Assembly: GCA_041396705.1 (NCBI GenBank) | Contig: JAWKYB010000002.1 | Coordinates: 310,001-374,000, forward strand | Direction: 5' to 3' | From: Alphaproteobacteria bacterium | GTDB taxonomy: Bacteria; Pseudomonadota; Alphaproteobacteria; CALKHQ01 | DNA length: 64,000 nucleotides | In this document: one piece after another, positions 18,401-27,997 of the stretch | Position numbering within the stretch: the first letter of the stretch is position 1 | Layout of the letters: the number at the start of each line of letters is the position of its first letter | Notes under the pieces: generated by a model | Databases searched by the model: none | What the model saw: the letters and a program-made list of their open reading frames with translations, nothing else | What the model was told of the DNA's origin: nothing | Made by a program: the position numbers and the translations under genes

Positions 18401-19983
18401 TGCTGTTGCTCCTGGACGAGTTGGTGGAGGTGCTCCTCGTTGCGCAGATCCGCCCGTGCGTGGACGGAAACGATGTTGCCGTCGACGACCACGGCGATGC
18501 GGTCGCAGAGCAGCAGCAGTTCGGCGAGGTCGGACGAGACCACCAGAGCGGCCGCGCGCTCTCCGACCACATGGCGGACCACGTCGTAGATCTGCTCGCG
18601 TGCACCGACATCGACGCCGACCGTCGGTTCGTCGAGGAGAAGCAGCCGCATACCGGGCTCTTGCCAGCGGCCGAAGACCACCTTCTGCTGATTGCCTCCG
18701 GAAAGGTTCCGCACCCGCGTGCTGGGCGAAGGCGCCTTGACGGACAGGGCCGCCATGGTCTGCTGCGTGCGCTTTCGCGCCGCTGCCGAGCGGAACAGCC
18801 CGAAGCGTCGCAACTTGTTCAGCCAGGGGAGCACCGTATTGCGCTCGATCGTATGTTCGAGCACGAGCCCCTGAACGTGGCGGTCCTCCGGAACCAAGCC
18901 AATGCCATGGCGGATCGCGTCCACGGGCCCGCGCACGCGCGTTGGTTCGCCGTCGATGAGGAGCTGACCGGCATTGAGCCGCCGCAGGCCGAAGATCGTT
19001 TCCAGGATCTCTGTGCGGCCGCTGCCGATCATCCCGGCAAGGCCAACGATCTCGCCCGGCCGAACCGCGAGGTTCACCCCGCGCAAGCGATCGTTGACGG
19101 CATCTCGCAGCTCGACCAGGGGTATGTCTTCGACCGGCGCTCGTGTCGGGTCAGCGGCAGCGTCCTTGGCGGAGACTGGCGACGCCGCTTCGTCTGCCGC
19201 CGCGGTTTCCGTTCCGACAATAGCGGCGACCAGCGTCGCCATGTCTGTATCGCTTGTGGCGAACGTGCCCGCGTTGGCGCCGTCGCGCAGCACCGTGACC
19301 CGGTCCGACAGCCGGAAGACCTCGCTGAGCCGATGGGTGATGTAGATGACGCCGACGCCGCGCTTGGTCACCTCTTCCACCGCGTCGAACAGGATGTCCT
19401 CCTCGCCCTTCGACAGCGACGACGTCGGTTCGTCGAGGATGAGGATGCGGACGTTGCCGCTCAGCGCCTTGGCGATCTCGGTCAGCTGCCGGTAGGCGAA
19501 CGGAAGCTGGTGCACCGGCGTAGCCGGATCGAGGTCGAGGCCGTGCCCGGCGATGAACTGACGCGCCTCGCGCAGCATGCGCCGTCTCTGCACCAGCCCG
19601 AACGTGCTCGGCTCGCGCGCCAGATAGAGATTGTCGGCGATCGACATCTGCGGCACCAGGCTCAGTTCCTGGTAGACCACGCCGATGCCCGCAGCGCGCG
19701 CGGCCGCCGAGCTGCGGAACTCGGTGTCGACGCCGTCGATCCTGATCTGGCCCTGGTCGCGCGGCGTCACGCCGGCCAGGATCTTGATCAGGGTCGACTT
19801 GCCGGCGCCGTTCTGGCCGAGCAGCGCGTGGACCTCGCCCGGCCGAAGGTCGAAATGCACGCCGCGCAGAGCGCGCACGCCGCCGAAACTCTTGTTGACA
19901 CCGTCGAGTTCGATCAGCGGCGCCACATCCGCACGCGGTACGGCGGGTACGGCATCTCGGTCGGTGGCAAGTTCCGCGATCAT
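18397..19983 (-). CDS. Sugar ABC transporter ATPase, two nucleotide-binding domains
   Basis: Protein of 528 residues. Domain 1 has Walker A GQNGAGKST, a weak signature region around FAYRQLTEIAKALS, and ILILDEPTSSLS. Domain 2 has the family-typical degenerate loop GMIGSGRTE, signature LSGGNQQK and LLLLDEPTVGVDVG. An insertion of about 30 Ala/Pro/Asp-rich residues separates the two halves (around ETAAADEAASPVSAKDAA), longer than usual. It couples with the permease by a 4-bp overlap. A hydrolase gene lies upstream on the same strand after a 125-bp gap that could hold a second promoter. Confidence 0.94.
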   Translation of the reverse strand: MIAELATDRDAVPAVPRADVAPLIELDGVNKSFGGVRALRGVHFDLRPGEVHALLGQNGAGKSTLIKILAGVTPRDQGQIRIDGVDTEFRSSAAARAAGIGVVYQELSLVPQMSIADNLYLAREPSTFGLVQRRRMLREARQFIAGHGLDLDPATPVHQLPFAYRQLTEIAKALSGNVRILILDEPTSSLSKGEEDILFDAVEEVTKRGVGVIYITHRLSEVFRLSDRVTVLRDGANAGTFATSDTDMATLVAAIVGTETAAADEAASPVSAKDAAADPTRAPVEDIPLVELRDAVNDRLRGVNLAVRPGEIVGLAGMIGSGRTEILETIFGLRRLNAGQLLIDGEPTRVRGPVDAIRHGIGLVPEDRHVQGLVLEHTIERNTVLPWLNKLRRFGLFRSAAARKRTQQTMAALSVKAPSPSTRVRNLSGGNQQKVVFGRWQEPGMRLLLLDEPTVGVDVGAREQIYDVVRHVVGERAAALVVSSDLAELLLLCDRIAVVVDGNIVSVHARADLRNEEHLHQLVQEQQQ

Positions 19984-20108
19984 GGCGGGCGCAATCCTTC
20001 GGCGCGAGCGCAGGTGTGGCGTGGTGCGAAGAAAGCGGGCAGGCGGCTGGCCGCCCGCCCAAATGCCAAGCGCGGGGGAGGTATGCCGGCGCCTGACGAT
20101 GTTCCGGG

Positions 20109-20992
20109 CTAGCTGCCGAAGAACTTGATGTATTCGTCAGCTAGCGCTTGCGGACATTCCTCGGCGAGCTGGTGGCCGCGCGGCAGGATGACGCCCCGCA
20201 CGTCCTCGGCGACCTCATGCATCTGACGCTCGTTGTCGTCGGCGATGAAGTACTGACTGCCGACGGCGAGCACCGGCATCTTCAGCTTTGTCTTTGCCGA
20301 CTCTCGGTTCTGCCGGCCGCTCTCCAGCGTTGCGCGATAGATCTCGAAACAGCAGCGCAGGCCGCCCGGCGACGAGTAACAGCGGATGTATTCGTTGAGG
20401 TTGTCCCGCTGATCGCGGTCGGATCGTGGCACTCCGTGCTTGATGAAGTAAGTGAAGTACTCGCGCTCGCGCCCGGTTATCAGCAGCTCCGGGAAGTCGG
20501 GCACGTTGTAGAAATTGATATGCCAGAGCCAGACGTAGGTGCTGACATTCTCGTGGGTCAGGAAGGAATAGTCCTCCAGGCCGTAGCCGGGCAGGATCAT
20601 TTCCTGGTAGCAGAGCTTCTTGACTCGGTCCGGATGATTGGCGGCGAGCTGATAGGCGGTGGACGCCCCCAGTCCTCGCCGGCGATCATGAACTTCTCGA
20701 AGCCGAGATGGGTCGCCAGTTCGGCGATGTCCTCGCCCATGTTCTTCATGTCGTAGCCGACGACCGGATGCTCTGAATCGCCCAGACCGCGCAGGTCCGG
20801 TGCGATGATGGTGAAGTGTGGCGTCAGCAGCGGGATGACGTGACGCCAGTGGTAGTGCGTCTTCGGCACGCCATGCAGCAGGAACAGGGGCTCGCCGCTG
20901 CCGGCTGCGACATAGTGCAGGCGCACGCCGTTGACCTTGGCGCGGCCGTGCTCGACCGGCCTGCCGGTATGATCGCGGATCGGTTCAGGCAT
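20109..20992 (-). pseudogene. Alpha/beta hydrolase (epoxide hydrolase/dehalogenase-like), one frameshift
   Basis: The N-terminal frame carries MPEPIRDHTGRPVEHGRAKV, the oxyanion region LFLLHGVPKTHYHWRHV and the nucleophile elbow MIAGEDWG with an Asp nucleophile, then loses frame. The second frame resumes with MILPGYGLEDYSFLTHENVS and ends with the likely catalytic His in LPRGHQLAEECPQ. Together they make a protein of about 294 residues of the epoxide-hydrolase/haloacetate-dehalogenase group. A single missing base at a run of Cs (about 20,665-20,670) explains the break. With one indel in a homopolymer, a sequencing error is as likely as a true mutation. It lies between receptor 3 and the second ATPase. 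Confidence 0.8.
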
Positions 20993-21027
20993 TGGAAATC
21001 ACTCCAGAACGTGTGCGGCAGCCAGCG

Positions 21028-22175
21028 CTACTTGCCGCAGATCGGGTTGCTGTCGCAGGCCGAGACAAGATCGTCTGGCGGCGGCAGGTGGAACACCGTG
21101 TCCCAGGCTTCGAGCACGTTGTTCTGGATGACAGGCACCGCGGCATAGGCCAGGAACGGCGGCAGTTCCTGTCCCAGCAGGCTCTTGATCGCCGCGTTCG
21201 CCTCGGTGACGCCCTGGTCGTAGGGGACCGCGACGCTAGGCCGACAATCATGCTGCCCTTCGCCAGCTCGATCGCGACGTCGCCCTCGAGATTGATCGTG
21301 ACGCTGGAATCTGCTTCCCCCTGGGCGCGTGCCGCCGAGGCTGCCGCGAGGCCGGGGCCGGACCACTCGGTGAACAGGCCCTGGATGTTGGGGTTTGCGA
21401 TCAGGAAACTGTCCGCGATGCTGCCGGCGTCGTTCGGATTCAGGAAGTACTCCTCCTCGATCGTCACATCGGGCCGGTTCGCGGCCATCCAGTCCTTGAA
21501 ACCGCGCGTCCGCTCGTTGGTGACGTAGAAGCTGATCCCGAAACTGATCACGCCGACCGTAGCGTCCTCGGGCAGGTACTCGGACAGGATGGCGGCCGAA
21601 ACGGCGCCGAGTCCCTGGCTGTCCGACGACACCACCGTCTGGTAGTCGGCTGGGTGCTGTAGCCCGGCCGGCACGTTGTCCATCATGATCAGCTTGATGC
21701 CGGCTTCCTGCACCTTGGCGTAGCTGGTCGCCGTCGCCACGTCGTCGACCGGGATGCTGATGATCGCATCCGGCTGCAGCAGAATCATGTCGTCGATCTG
21801 GCCGATCTGCTTCTCGACAGTGAAATCGGGGTTGGTCACGCCGATGACCGTCGCGCCGCAGCGTGCCAGCCCGTCGGTAATGCCACGCACCTGCTCGGTC
21901 GACCACTCGATGTTCATCGTCTGCATGACGATGCCGATCTCGAATGCTTCGGCCTGCGCCTGTTCGCATTCCTCTTCTGTCAGCCAGGCAAGGGCCGGGT
22001 CCGAGGCTTCGTCCCCCGCCTGACTGAGGCCAACGATGCCAGGCGGCACCAGGCTTGCGGGATCAAGGTCGGCGGTCGGGTCCGCGTGAGCGGGAAACCC
22101 GCCGGCGACGACGGCCGTCGTGGCGGCAAGCGCCGTGCCGACGAGAAGGCTCTGTCGAGGTTGTAGTCGAGGCAT
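21028..22175 (-). pseudogene. Periplasmic sugar-binding protein 3, one frameshift near the C-terminus
   Basis: A signal peptide (MPRLQPRQSLLVGTALAATT, cleavage near AHA-D32) is followed by a body matching receptor 2: IGIVMQTMNIEWSTEQVRGI, QPDAIISIPVDDVATATSYA and ISFGISFYVTNERTRGFKDW. After KGSMIVGLAS the frame shifts. The expected VAVPYDQGVTEANAAIKSLL and FLAYAAVPVIQNNVLEAWD continue in another frame to a stop at 21028. One missing base at about 21,229-21,238 accounts for it. As read, the last 65 residues, which form part of the second lobe, are replaced. It would be the first gene of the eleven-gene minus-strand operon. Confidence 0.85.
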
Positions 22176-22480
22176 TCTTCCCCCCTATCGTTATGTTGCT
22201 TCCCGTCTTTCTTATGCAGGTTTTAGACATAAAACAACCATTTTCGGACATTTGATGGCTTGAGTTATGATTTTTTTCGACATACGCTCGGTTTTATGAT
22301 TGATATGAAGGGCTTAGTTGCGGAGGCTCGGTGCGCGCCGTCCAGCGGCAGAGAAACCGGCGAATGTGATGCGCCGTCGCGGGCGGGCGGGAGACCGACG
22401 CGCATGGGCACATCGCTCGCCTGGTTCCGTTGCACATTCAGCCCTTGGCGCAGGACTGGTAATAAGTTGACGGGCGCACC
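22176..22480. promoter_or_regulatory. AT-rich divergent control region between sugar operon and ROK regulator
   Basis: This 305-bp gap separates the start of the minus-strand sugar operon from the plus-strand ROK regulator. It is much richer in A and T than its surroundings between 22,200 and 22,315. At 22,220-22,235 lies the perfect inverted repeat GTTTTA-N4-TAAAAC. The sequence TTTT-x-(x)-GACAT occurs three times, with GACAT at 22,226, 22,247 and 22,279, spaced 21 and 32 bp, close to two and three helical turns. ROK regulators such as NagC and Mlc bind AT-rich inverted sites, so this is a reasonable operator for the adjacent regulator. No clear -35/-10 pair could be fixed. Confidence 0.5.
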
Positions 22481-23947
22481 ATGGGTGGAGTGGACGAGTC
22501 GTGGGTCGGCAACGTGGCAACTGATCGCCAAGCCAAGAAGCGCCGGCGCAAGGTAGAGTCGGCGCCGGTGCAGCGCTCACTCAGGGAACCGAGAGCGAAA
22601 CCACGTCGGGTTGAAGCAACGCGTCAAAGCCTTGCAGGCCTGTTGACCTTGGTCTTGTCCGGGCAAGCGGCCACGCGCCAGGAGATCGAGATCGAGTCCG
22701 GGCTTGGCCGCGCCATGGTGGCCGACCGGCTGACCACACTCATCAACCTGGGCCTGCTCGACGAGAGCACCCTCGGGCAGGCACGGGGCGGCCGCGCGCC
22801 GCGCCTGCTCAGGTTCTGCGCAGAGGCTGGGGTGTATCTGGTTGCCTTCATCGACAAGACCATGCTCAGCGTCGGCGTCGCCGACCTCACGGGGAAACTG
22901 CTGGTCGAGCACCATGAGGAGATCGACCTGTCGCTGGGCCCGGAAGCGGTCCTACAACGGCTGTGCACTCTCTTTGACTGGGCGCTGGAGCAGCATCAGA
23001 CCGATCGCACGGTGTGGGGAATCGGTATCGCCGTCCCCGGTCCGGTGGAGCTGACCCAGGACGAGCCCTTCGGGTCGCCTGCCTTCCATTTCATGCCGAT
23101 GTGGCAGTCCTACCCGTTCGTCGAGCAACTCATCGCGCGGCACCGCACGCCGGTCTGGGTGCGCAGTGCCGTCGAGTGTATGGCGCTGGGCGAGCGCAAG
23201 GCCGGCAGCGGACAGGGGACCGACAACCTGCTCTTCGTCAAGCTCGGGCGCGGAATCAGCGCCGGCGTGATCGCCGACGGCCAACTGCTACGCGGCGACG
23301 TTGGCGGCGGCGGCCTGCTTGGCCATGTCGTCGTCGACGAATCCAGCACCGAGGTCTGCTCCTGCGGCAACGTCGGCTGCCTGGAAGTTCGGGCCGGCGG
23401 TGATGCGATTGCGCGTGAGGGCATCCGCGCGGCCAAGGACGGGCGCAGTCCGCAACTGGCGGGGATCCTGGGCTCCAACGGCGTCATCACCGCCAACGAT
23501 GTCGGCATTGCGGCGCAACTCGGCGATAGTTTCAGCACGGAATTGCTCGTACGTAGCGGCAGGCTGATCGGCGATGCACTCGCCGCAGCGACCAACATGC
23601 TCAATCCCTCCGTCATCGTTTTGGGTGGCGAGGTCACCCAGACCGGAGATCTGCTGTTGTCGGCAGTGCGCCAGGCACTGTATCGGCGGGCGCACCCGCT
23701 GACCACGCGCGATCTGCACATCGTCAAATCCCAGATGGGCAGTTCCGCCGGACTGCTCGGCGCCGCACTGGTCGTGTTCGATACACTCTTCACCGGCAAC
23801 ACCCTCGAAAACTGGGTCGCCTACGGCTCCCCCCTTCGTTGCCCGAGTTTTGCGGAACGGCTGGAGGTCGATCGGACACCACCCCCCCGGAAGGATCGGC
23901 CGGCGCCACCGCCTGGCCCGACCGTGCAGCGGTCGGTACGGAAATGA
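22481..23947 (+). CDS. ROK-family transcriptional regulator (NagC/Mlc/XylR type)
   Basis: Up to 488 residues. A winged-helix region (QSLAGLLTLVLSGQAATRQE then GLGRAMVADRLTTLINLGLL) is followed by the ROK sugar-binding fold: GIGIAVPGPVELTQDE, the Zn-binding CSCGNVGCLEVRAGG (C-x-C-G-x2-G-C) and NPSVIVLGGEVTQTGDLLL. The first ATG (22,481) has no obvious ribosome site. Later GTG codons, for instance before QRSLREP, are possible starts. It is divergent from the eleven-gene sugar operon and most likely represses it until a sugar is bound. The C-terminal about 40 residues are Pro/Arg-rich and may reflect run-on into flanking DNA. Confidence 0.9.
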   Translation: MGGVDESWVGNVATDRQAKKRRRKVESAPVQRSLREPRAKPRRVEATRQSLAGLLTLVLSGQAATRQEIEIESGLGRAMVADRLTTLINLGLLDESTLGQARGGRAPRLLRFCAEAGVYLVAFIDKTMLSVGVADLTGKLLVEHHEEIDLSLGPEAVLQRLCTLFDWALEQHQTDRTVWGIGIAVPGPVELTQDEPFGSPAFHFMPMWQSYPFVEQLIARHRTPVWVRSAVECMALGERKAGSGQGTDNLLFVKLGRGISAGVIADGQLLRGDVGGGGLLGHVVVDESSTEVCSCGNVGCLEVRAGGDAIAREGIRAAKDGRSPQLAGILGSNGVITANDVGIAAQLGDSFSTELLVRSGRLIGDALAAATNMLNPSVIVLGGEVTQTGDLLLSAVRQALYRRAHPLTTRDLHIVKSQMGSSAGLLGAALVVFDTLFTGNTLENWVAYGSPLRCPSFAERLEVDRTPPPRKDRPAPPPGPTVQRSVRK

Positions 23948-24157
23948 CACGCCCAGCCACACCGACGGACGCCGCTGCAAGGTGTATCGAATTGCCGACC
24001 AGCATGGACAACGCCGTCATTCTCACCGCAATCTTGTGGAAGCGAGCCTTGGACTGCGGACATGCCATCGTGTATGGCGCGCTGACGGTTCGCGTGGCGG
24101 GAGGCGTGCTTCGGTCCATTGGCGGCCATAGCAGGATCGCGTTGCGGAGCTGAAAAC

Positions 24158-25156
24158 ATGCCCATTGCCGGCCTTGGACCGCACGGCGAGCGTGCGGTGC
24201 CGTTTGACCGCATCATTCTGAGCGACGCGGACTCCCGTGCCGCGCGCCAGGGACGCTTTTCTGTTGCCGTCGTGCTTCATACCACGGACAGCGACTGGTC
24301 TCGCCAGCAGCTTGCCGGCATCGTCACCACGCTCGGGCACTATTCCGCCGCCGTCGTCGACGTGATCGGCTGTGACTTCCAGGCCGAGCGGCAGGTTGAG
24401 GCTCTGGGGCGTTTGATCGACGAAAGGCCCGATGCGATCATCAGCATCCCGATCGGCAACACCCAGGTTGCGGAGGCTCATCACCGCGTTTCGCAGGCGG
24501 GCATCCGTCTTGTCCTGATCGACAACGCGCCGACCGGCCTGTTGCCCGGCTCCGACTACGCCAGCGTGATCTCGGCGGATAACTTCGGCCTCGGTCAGGT
24601 CGCCGCCGAGTTGCTGTCGGGCCATGTCCCCGAGCGCGCGGCCGTCGGAATGCTGACCTACGGCGTCGACTTCTTCGTCACCAACGAACGCGAGATCGCC
24701 TTCCGCAGGTGGATGGCGGCCGAACGCCCCGACATCATCCTCAGGCAAGCGCGATTCTCCGATGTCGACGACGCCGATCGTGCGGCTCGGGATCTCCTCG
24801 CCGCCAACCCGGGCCTGGGTGGTCTGTTCGTGGTGTGGGACGAACCGGCGATGAAGGCGGTCGCCGTTCTGCACGAGATGGGGACAGAGATCCCGGTGAC
24901 GACGATCGACCTCGGCAACGAGGCGGCGCTCGAGCTGGCGCAAGACGGGCTGATCAAGGGCATCGGCGCGCAACAGCCATACGACCAGGGCTCCGCGGCC
25001 GCGACCGCGGCATTGCCTCGCTCGTCGGCCGGCAACCGCCGCCTTGGGATTGCCCTGCCGGGTCTCGCCGTGATGGCAAGCAACGTGCTGGAATCGTATC
25101 AGGTTGCCTGGCACGCCCCGGCCCCAGCGGACCTGGTCAAGGCATGGCGATCCTGA
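24158..25156 (+). CDS. Binding-protein-like paralogue without signal peptide
   Basis: Start chosen at MPIAGLGPHGERAVPF because GGAG stands 8 bases upstream. In-frame sequence before it holds no signal peptide and meets a stop at 24,083. The 332-residue product aligns with receptors 2 and 3 from GPxGE onward (RFSVAVVLHTTDSDWSRQQL, ERPDAIISIPIGNTQVAEAH, QPYDQGSAAATAA), so about 45 N-terminal residues including the leader are missing. Between about 25,010 and 25,062 the frame is displaced: the family sequence IASLVGRQPPPW lies in another frame, flanked by the correct AATAA and IALPGLAV, so two opposite indels compensate. It follows the ROK gene. It may be a cytosolic sensor or simply a decayed receptor. 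Confidence 0.75.
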   Translation: MPIAGLGPHGERAVPFDRIILSDADSRAARQGRFSVAVVLHTTDSDWSRQQLAGIVTTLGHYSAAVVDVIGCDFQAERQVEALGRLIDERPDAIISIPIGNTQVAEAHHRVSQAGIRLVLIDNAPTGLLPGSDYASVISADNFGLGQVAAELLSGHVPERAAVGMLTYGVDFFVTNEREIAFRRWMAAERPDIILRQARFSDVDDADRAARDLLAANPGLGGLFVVWDEPAMKAVAVLHEMGTEIPVTTIDLGNEAALELAQDGLIKGIGAQQPYDQGSAAATAALPRSSAGNRRLGIALPGLAVMASNVLESYQVAWHAPAPADLVKAWRS

Positions 25157-25314
25157 CCTTGCCGTGACTATGCATCTCAGACACCTTTCCAATTGAGGTA
25201 AGGAGGAGCCGCGATCGCTCGCCCGGCAGGGACTGCATGACGTCATCCGCAATCCGGACGCCTCGATGTGGCAGGCTGCTACAGGAGTGAGCGCATAGAA
25301 GCAGCCCCAACTCC

Positions 25315-25451
25315 TTGCGGCAGACCGACTACGTGGAGGTCAACCGCCAAATCGGCTCGGCCGACGCCGAACAGGAGGCGATGCGCAGCGAAGCTGGCCG
25401 CCTCGAGCGCCAGCTGGACCGCCTAATCGAGTTGGATCGGCGTGCAATCAA
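25315..25451 (+). pseudogene. Serine recombinase coiled-coil fragment
   Basis: A short open piece, SADAEQEAMRSEAGRLERQL followed by DRLIELDRRAIKAL, matches the coiled-coil segment of the recombinase remnant at about 8,380-8,470 (NADAEQE, MRSEIARIDRRLERLVDAVL). It is cut off exactly at the left end of the second ISL3 copy. The rest of 25,157-25,314 shows no gene. It records either a second recombinase copy or the same element rearranged with the insertion sequence. Confidence 0.5.
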
Positions 25452-26667
25452 GGCTCTGACTCAATTTCGGTGCAGGATGCCCCGTATATTGTGGCGCAGC
25501 TATATGGTGCGCTCAATATGTGGGAGAGCCTGGCCATGCGCCAAGTTTGTCACGTTCAATCACTGCTGCCGTCGGGCCTGAGGGTCGAACATGTCGCGAT
25601 TGATGGCGGCGAGATTGTCGCCGTTGCGCGGTCGCGATCGGCGGCATCCGATGTCCTGCGTGTGGTCGCGCTTCGAGGCGGGTCCATAGCCGATACTTGC
25701 GGTGCCTGGCCGACCTGCCGGCGCATGTCGTCGGGTCCGGATCCGCCTGGAGACCAGACGGTTCCGATGCGGCGGTGCCGGTTGCCGGAGGAAGATCTTC
25801 GCCGAGCGGTTTGACGGCGGAATCACGCAACCCTTGCGCGGCGGACCTCACGGCTGCAGGGCATTGTCCGTCATCTCGGCCTCGCCCTCGGCGGCCGCCC
25901 AGGTCAAAGTCTCGCGCGGCGGCTCTTGTTCCCCGTCAGCAAGGACACGCTGCTTCGGGCAGTACGGTCCCCAACCATTGCGCAGCCGGCGACACCCCCG
26001 GATCGTGGGCATCGATGATTGGGCATGGAAGCGCGGGCACCGTTATGGAACGATCGTCTGCGATCTTGAGCGGCGGCGCATCATCGACGTGCTGCCTGAC
26101 CGTGAGGCCGCGACGGTCGAGGCCTGGCTCACGGCGCGGCCTGCCATCCGCGTCGTCGCGAGATCGCGGCGGCGCCTAGGACCGGCCGTCAGCCGGGCAT
26201 TGCCTGAAGCGCGGCAGGTCGCCGATCGTTGGCATCTGATGGAGAATGCGAGCAGCGCGTTCCTCGACGCGGTACGCAGATCGATGCGATCGATCCGTCA
26301 GGCGCTCGGCGCGACCGAGATCAACCCCGCGCTTTTGACCCGCGCCGAGCGCATCCAGTACGAAGGCTTTCTCCGCCGCGAGGAGACCAATCGGACCATT
26401 CTCGTCCTCTTCGACGCAGGAACGCCGATCAAGGCGATCGTGCGCCGCACCGGCTGCAGTCGGCGGGTGGTTCGCCGGGTGGTGCGCGGCGAAAGAGATG
26501 ACGTATTCCGCATTCGCAAGAGCTCGTTGGAGCCATGGCTCGTCAGGCTGAACGAGGAGTGGGCTGCCGGCTGCCGAAATGGTGCCGAACTCTGGCGCCG
26601 CCTGAAGCGCGCTGGCTTCAAGGGCAGCTTGCGTGTCGTCACGGAATGGGCAACACGGCGTCGACGG

Positions 26668-27997
26668 AGAGTGTCCGGTATCTTGTGTAAATGAGTGCTG
26701 CGGGCCCAAGATGTAGTGGTTTGGAGGGCCTGCGATGACGACACTGCGACCGGAGCTTCTGGACGAGCTGCTGGCCGGCTACGAGAAGCCGGATGACCTG
26801 CTTGGCGAGGAGGGTTGTTCCGGCAGTTGAAGAAGGCGCTGCTGAGCGAGCGCTCGGCGCCGAGCTGGCGGAGCATCTGGGCTACGACAAGGGGGACCCG
26901 GCCGGGCTGCGGCACGGGCAACAGCCGCAACGGCTACTCGGCGAAGGCGGTTCTGACGGACGACGGCAAGGGACCTTGCGGTGCCGCGCGACCGCAACGG
27001 CACTTTGAGCCGCTGATCGTGCCGAAGGGCGAGCGGCGGCTGGACGGCTTCGACGACCGGATCGTCGCTCTATGCCCGTGGCATGACGGTGCGTGAGATC
27101 CAGGGCCATCTGCAGGAGCTCTACGGCCTCGCAGTGTCGCCGGACCTGATCAGCCGGGTGACCGACGCCGTGCTCGAGGAGGTGCGGAGTGGCAAAGCCG
27201 GCCGCTCGACCCGCTCTGCATCCGGTGGTGTTCTTCGACGCGCTCAGGGTGAAGATCCGCGACGAGGGCCTGGTCAGGAACAAGGCGGTCTACGTCGCGC
27301 TGGCGATCACGGCCGACGGCGACAAGGAGGTGCTCGGGCTGTGGATCGAGCAGACGGAAGGCGCCAAGTTCTGGCTGAAGGTGATGAACGAGCTGAAGAC
27401 CTGCGGCGTCGCCGACATCCTCATCGCCGTGGTCGACGGCTTGGCCGGCTTCCGGAGGCGATCTGGCGCCGTCTTCCCACGGACGACGGTGCAGACCTGC
27501 ATCGTCCACCTGATCCGCAACTCGCTAAGCTTCGTGTCGTGGAAGGACCGCCGTTCGGTGATGCCCGATATCCGGGCGATCTACCGCCGAGACGGCCGAG
27601 GCGGCGGCGGCCAGGCTGGATGAGTTCGAGGCCCGGTGGGGCGCGCGCTACCCGGCGATCGGCCGACCTGGCGGCGGGCCTGGGAGCACGTCGTGCCGAT
27701 GTTCGCCTTCCCGCCGGCAATCCGCAAGATGATCTACACCACCAACGCGCTGGAGAGCTGCACCGCAGCCGCAAGATCATCAAGACCCGCGGCAGCTTCC
27801 CGAGCGACGAGGCGGCGGCCAAGCTGCTGTTCCTGGCGATCCGCAACGCCGGCATCCATTGGAAGCGTCCGATTGAATGGACCGCCGCGATGGGGCAGTT
27901 TGCCATTCTGTTTGCCGACCGATTTTCGGTCTCAGCGCGCTGAGACCGAAAATCGAAAATGCCCGCTGCAATGCTTACACAGACTGTCGGACAGACC
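26668..27997 (+). mobile_element. IS256-family (Mutator-type) insertion sequence nested in ISL3 copy 2
   Basis: The element is 1,330 bp. It is flanked by an exact 9-bp direct repeat CGTCGACGG at 26,659-26,667 and 27,998-28,006. The undisturbed ISL3 copy 1 has this sequence once (near 7,468), which proves the insertion site. The ends are imperfect inverted repeats sharing TGTCCG and TGTGTAA (AGAGTGTCCGGTATCTTGTG on the left; GGTCTGTCCGACAGTCTGTG on the right, other strand). A 9-bp duplication fits the family's usual 8-9 bp. Confidence 0.9.
26735..27943 (+). pseudogene. IS256-family transposase, frameshifted
   Basis: Starts MTTLRPELLDELLAGYEKPD. Pieces in all three frames give FRQLKKALLSERSA, YDKGDPAGLRHGNSRNGYSA, RRLDGFDDRIVALY, MTVREIQGHLQELYGLAVSP, PVVFFDALRVKIRDEGLVRN (first DDE Asp), VADILIAVVDGLAGF (second Asp) and AIRNAGIHWKRPIEWTAAMG near the end. 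At least six indels separate them, so no active transposase is made. Given the exact 9-bp duplication the insertion may be recent, which sits oddly with so many indels. Confidence 0.88.

Noticed and set aside
23944..24153. 69-codon ORF overlapping the ROK stop by ATGA
   Set aside because: No ribosome site of its own and no homology signal; more likely decayed leader-region DNA of the paralogue downstream.
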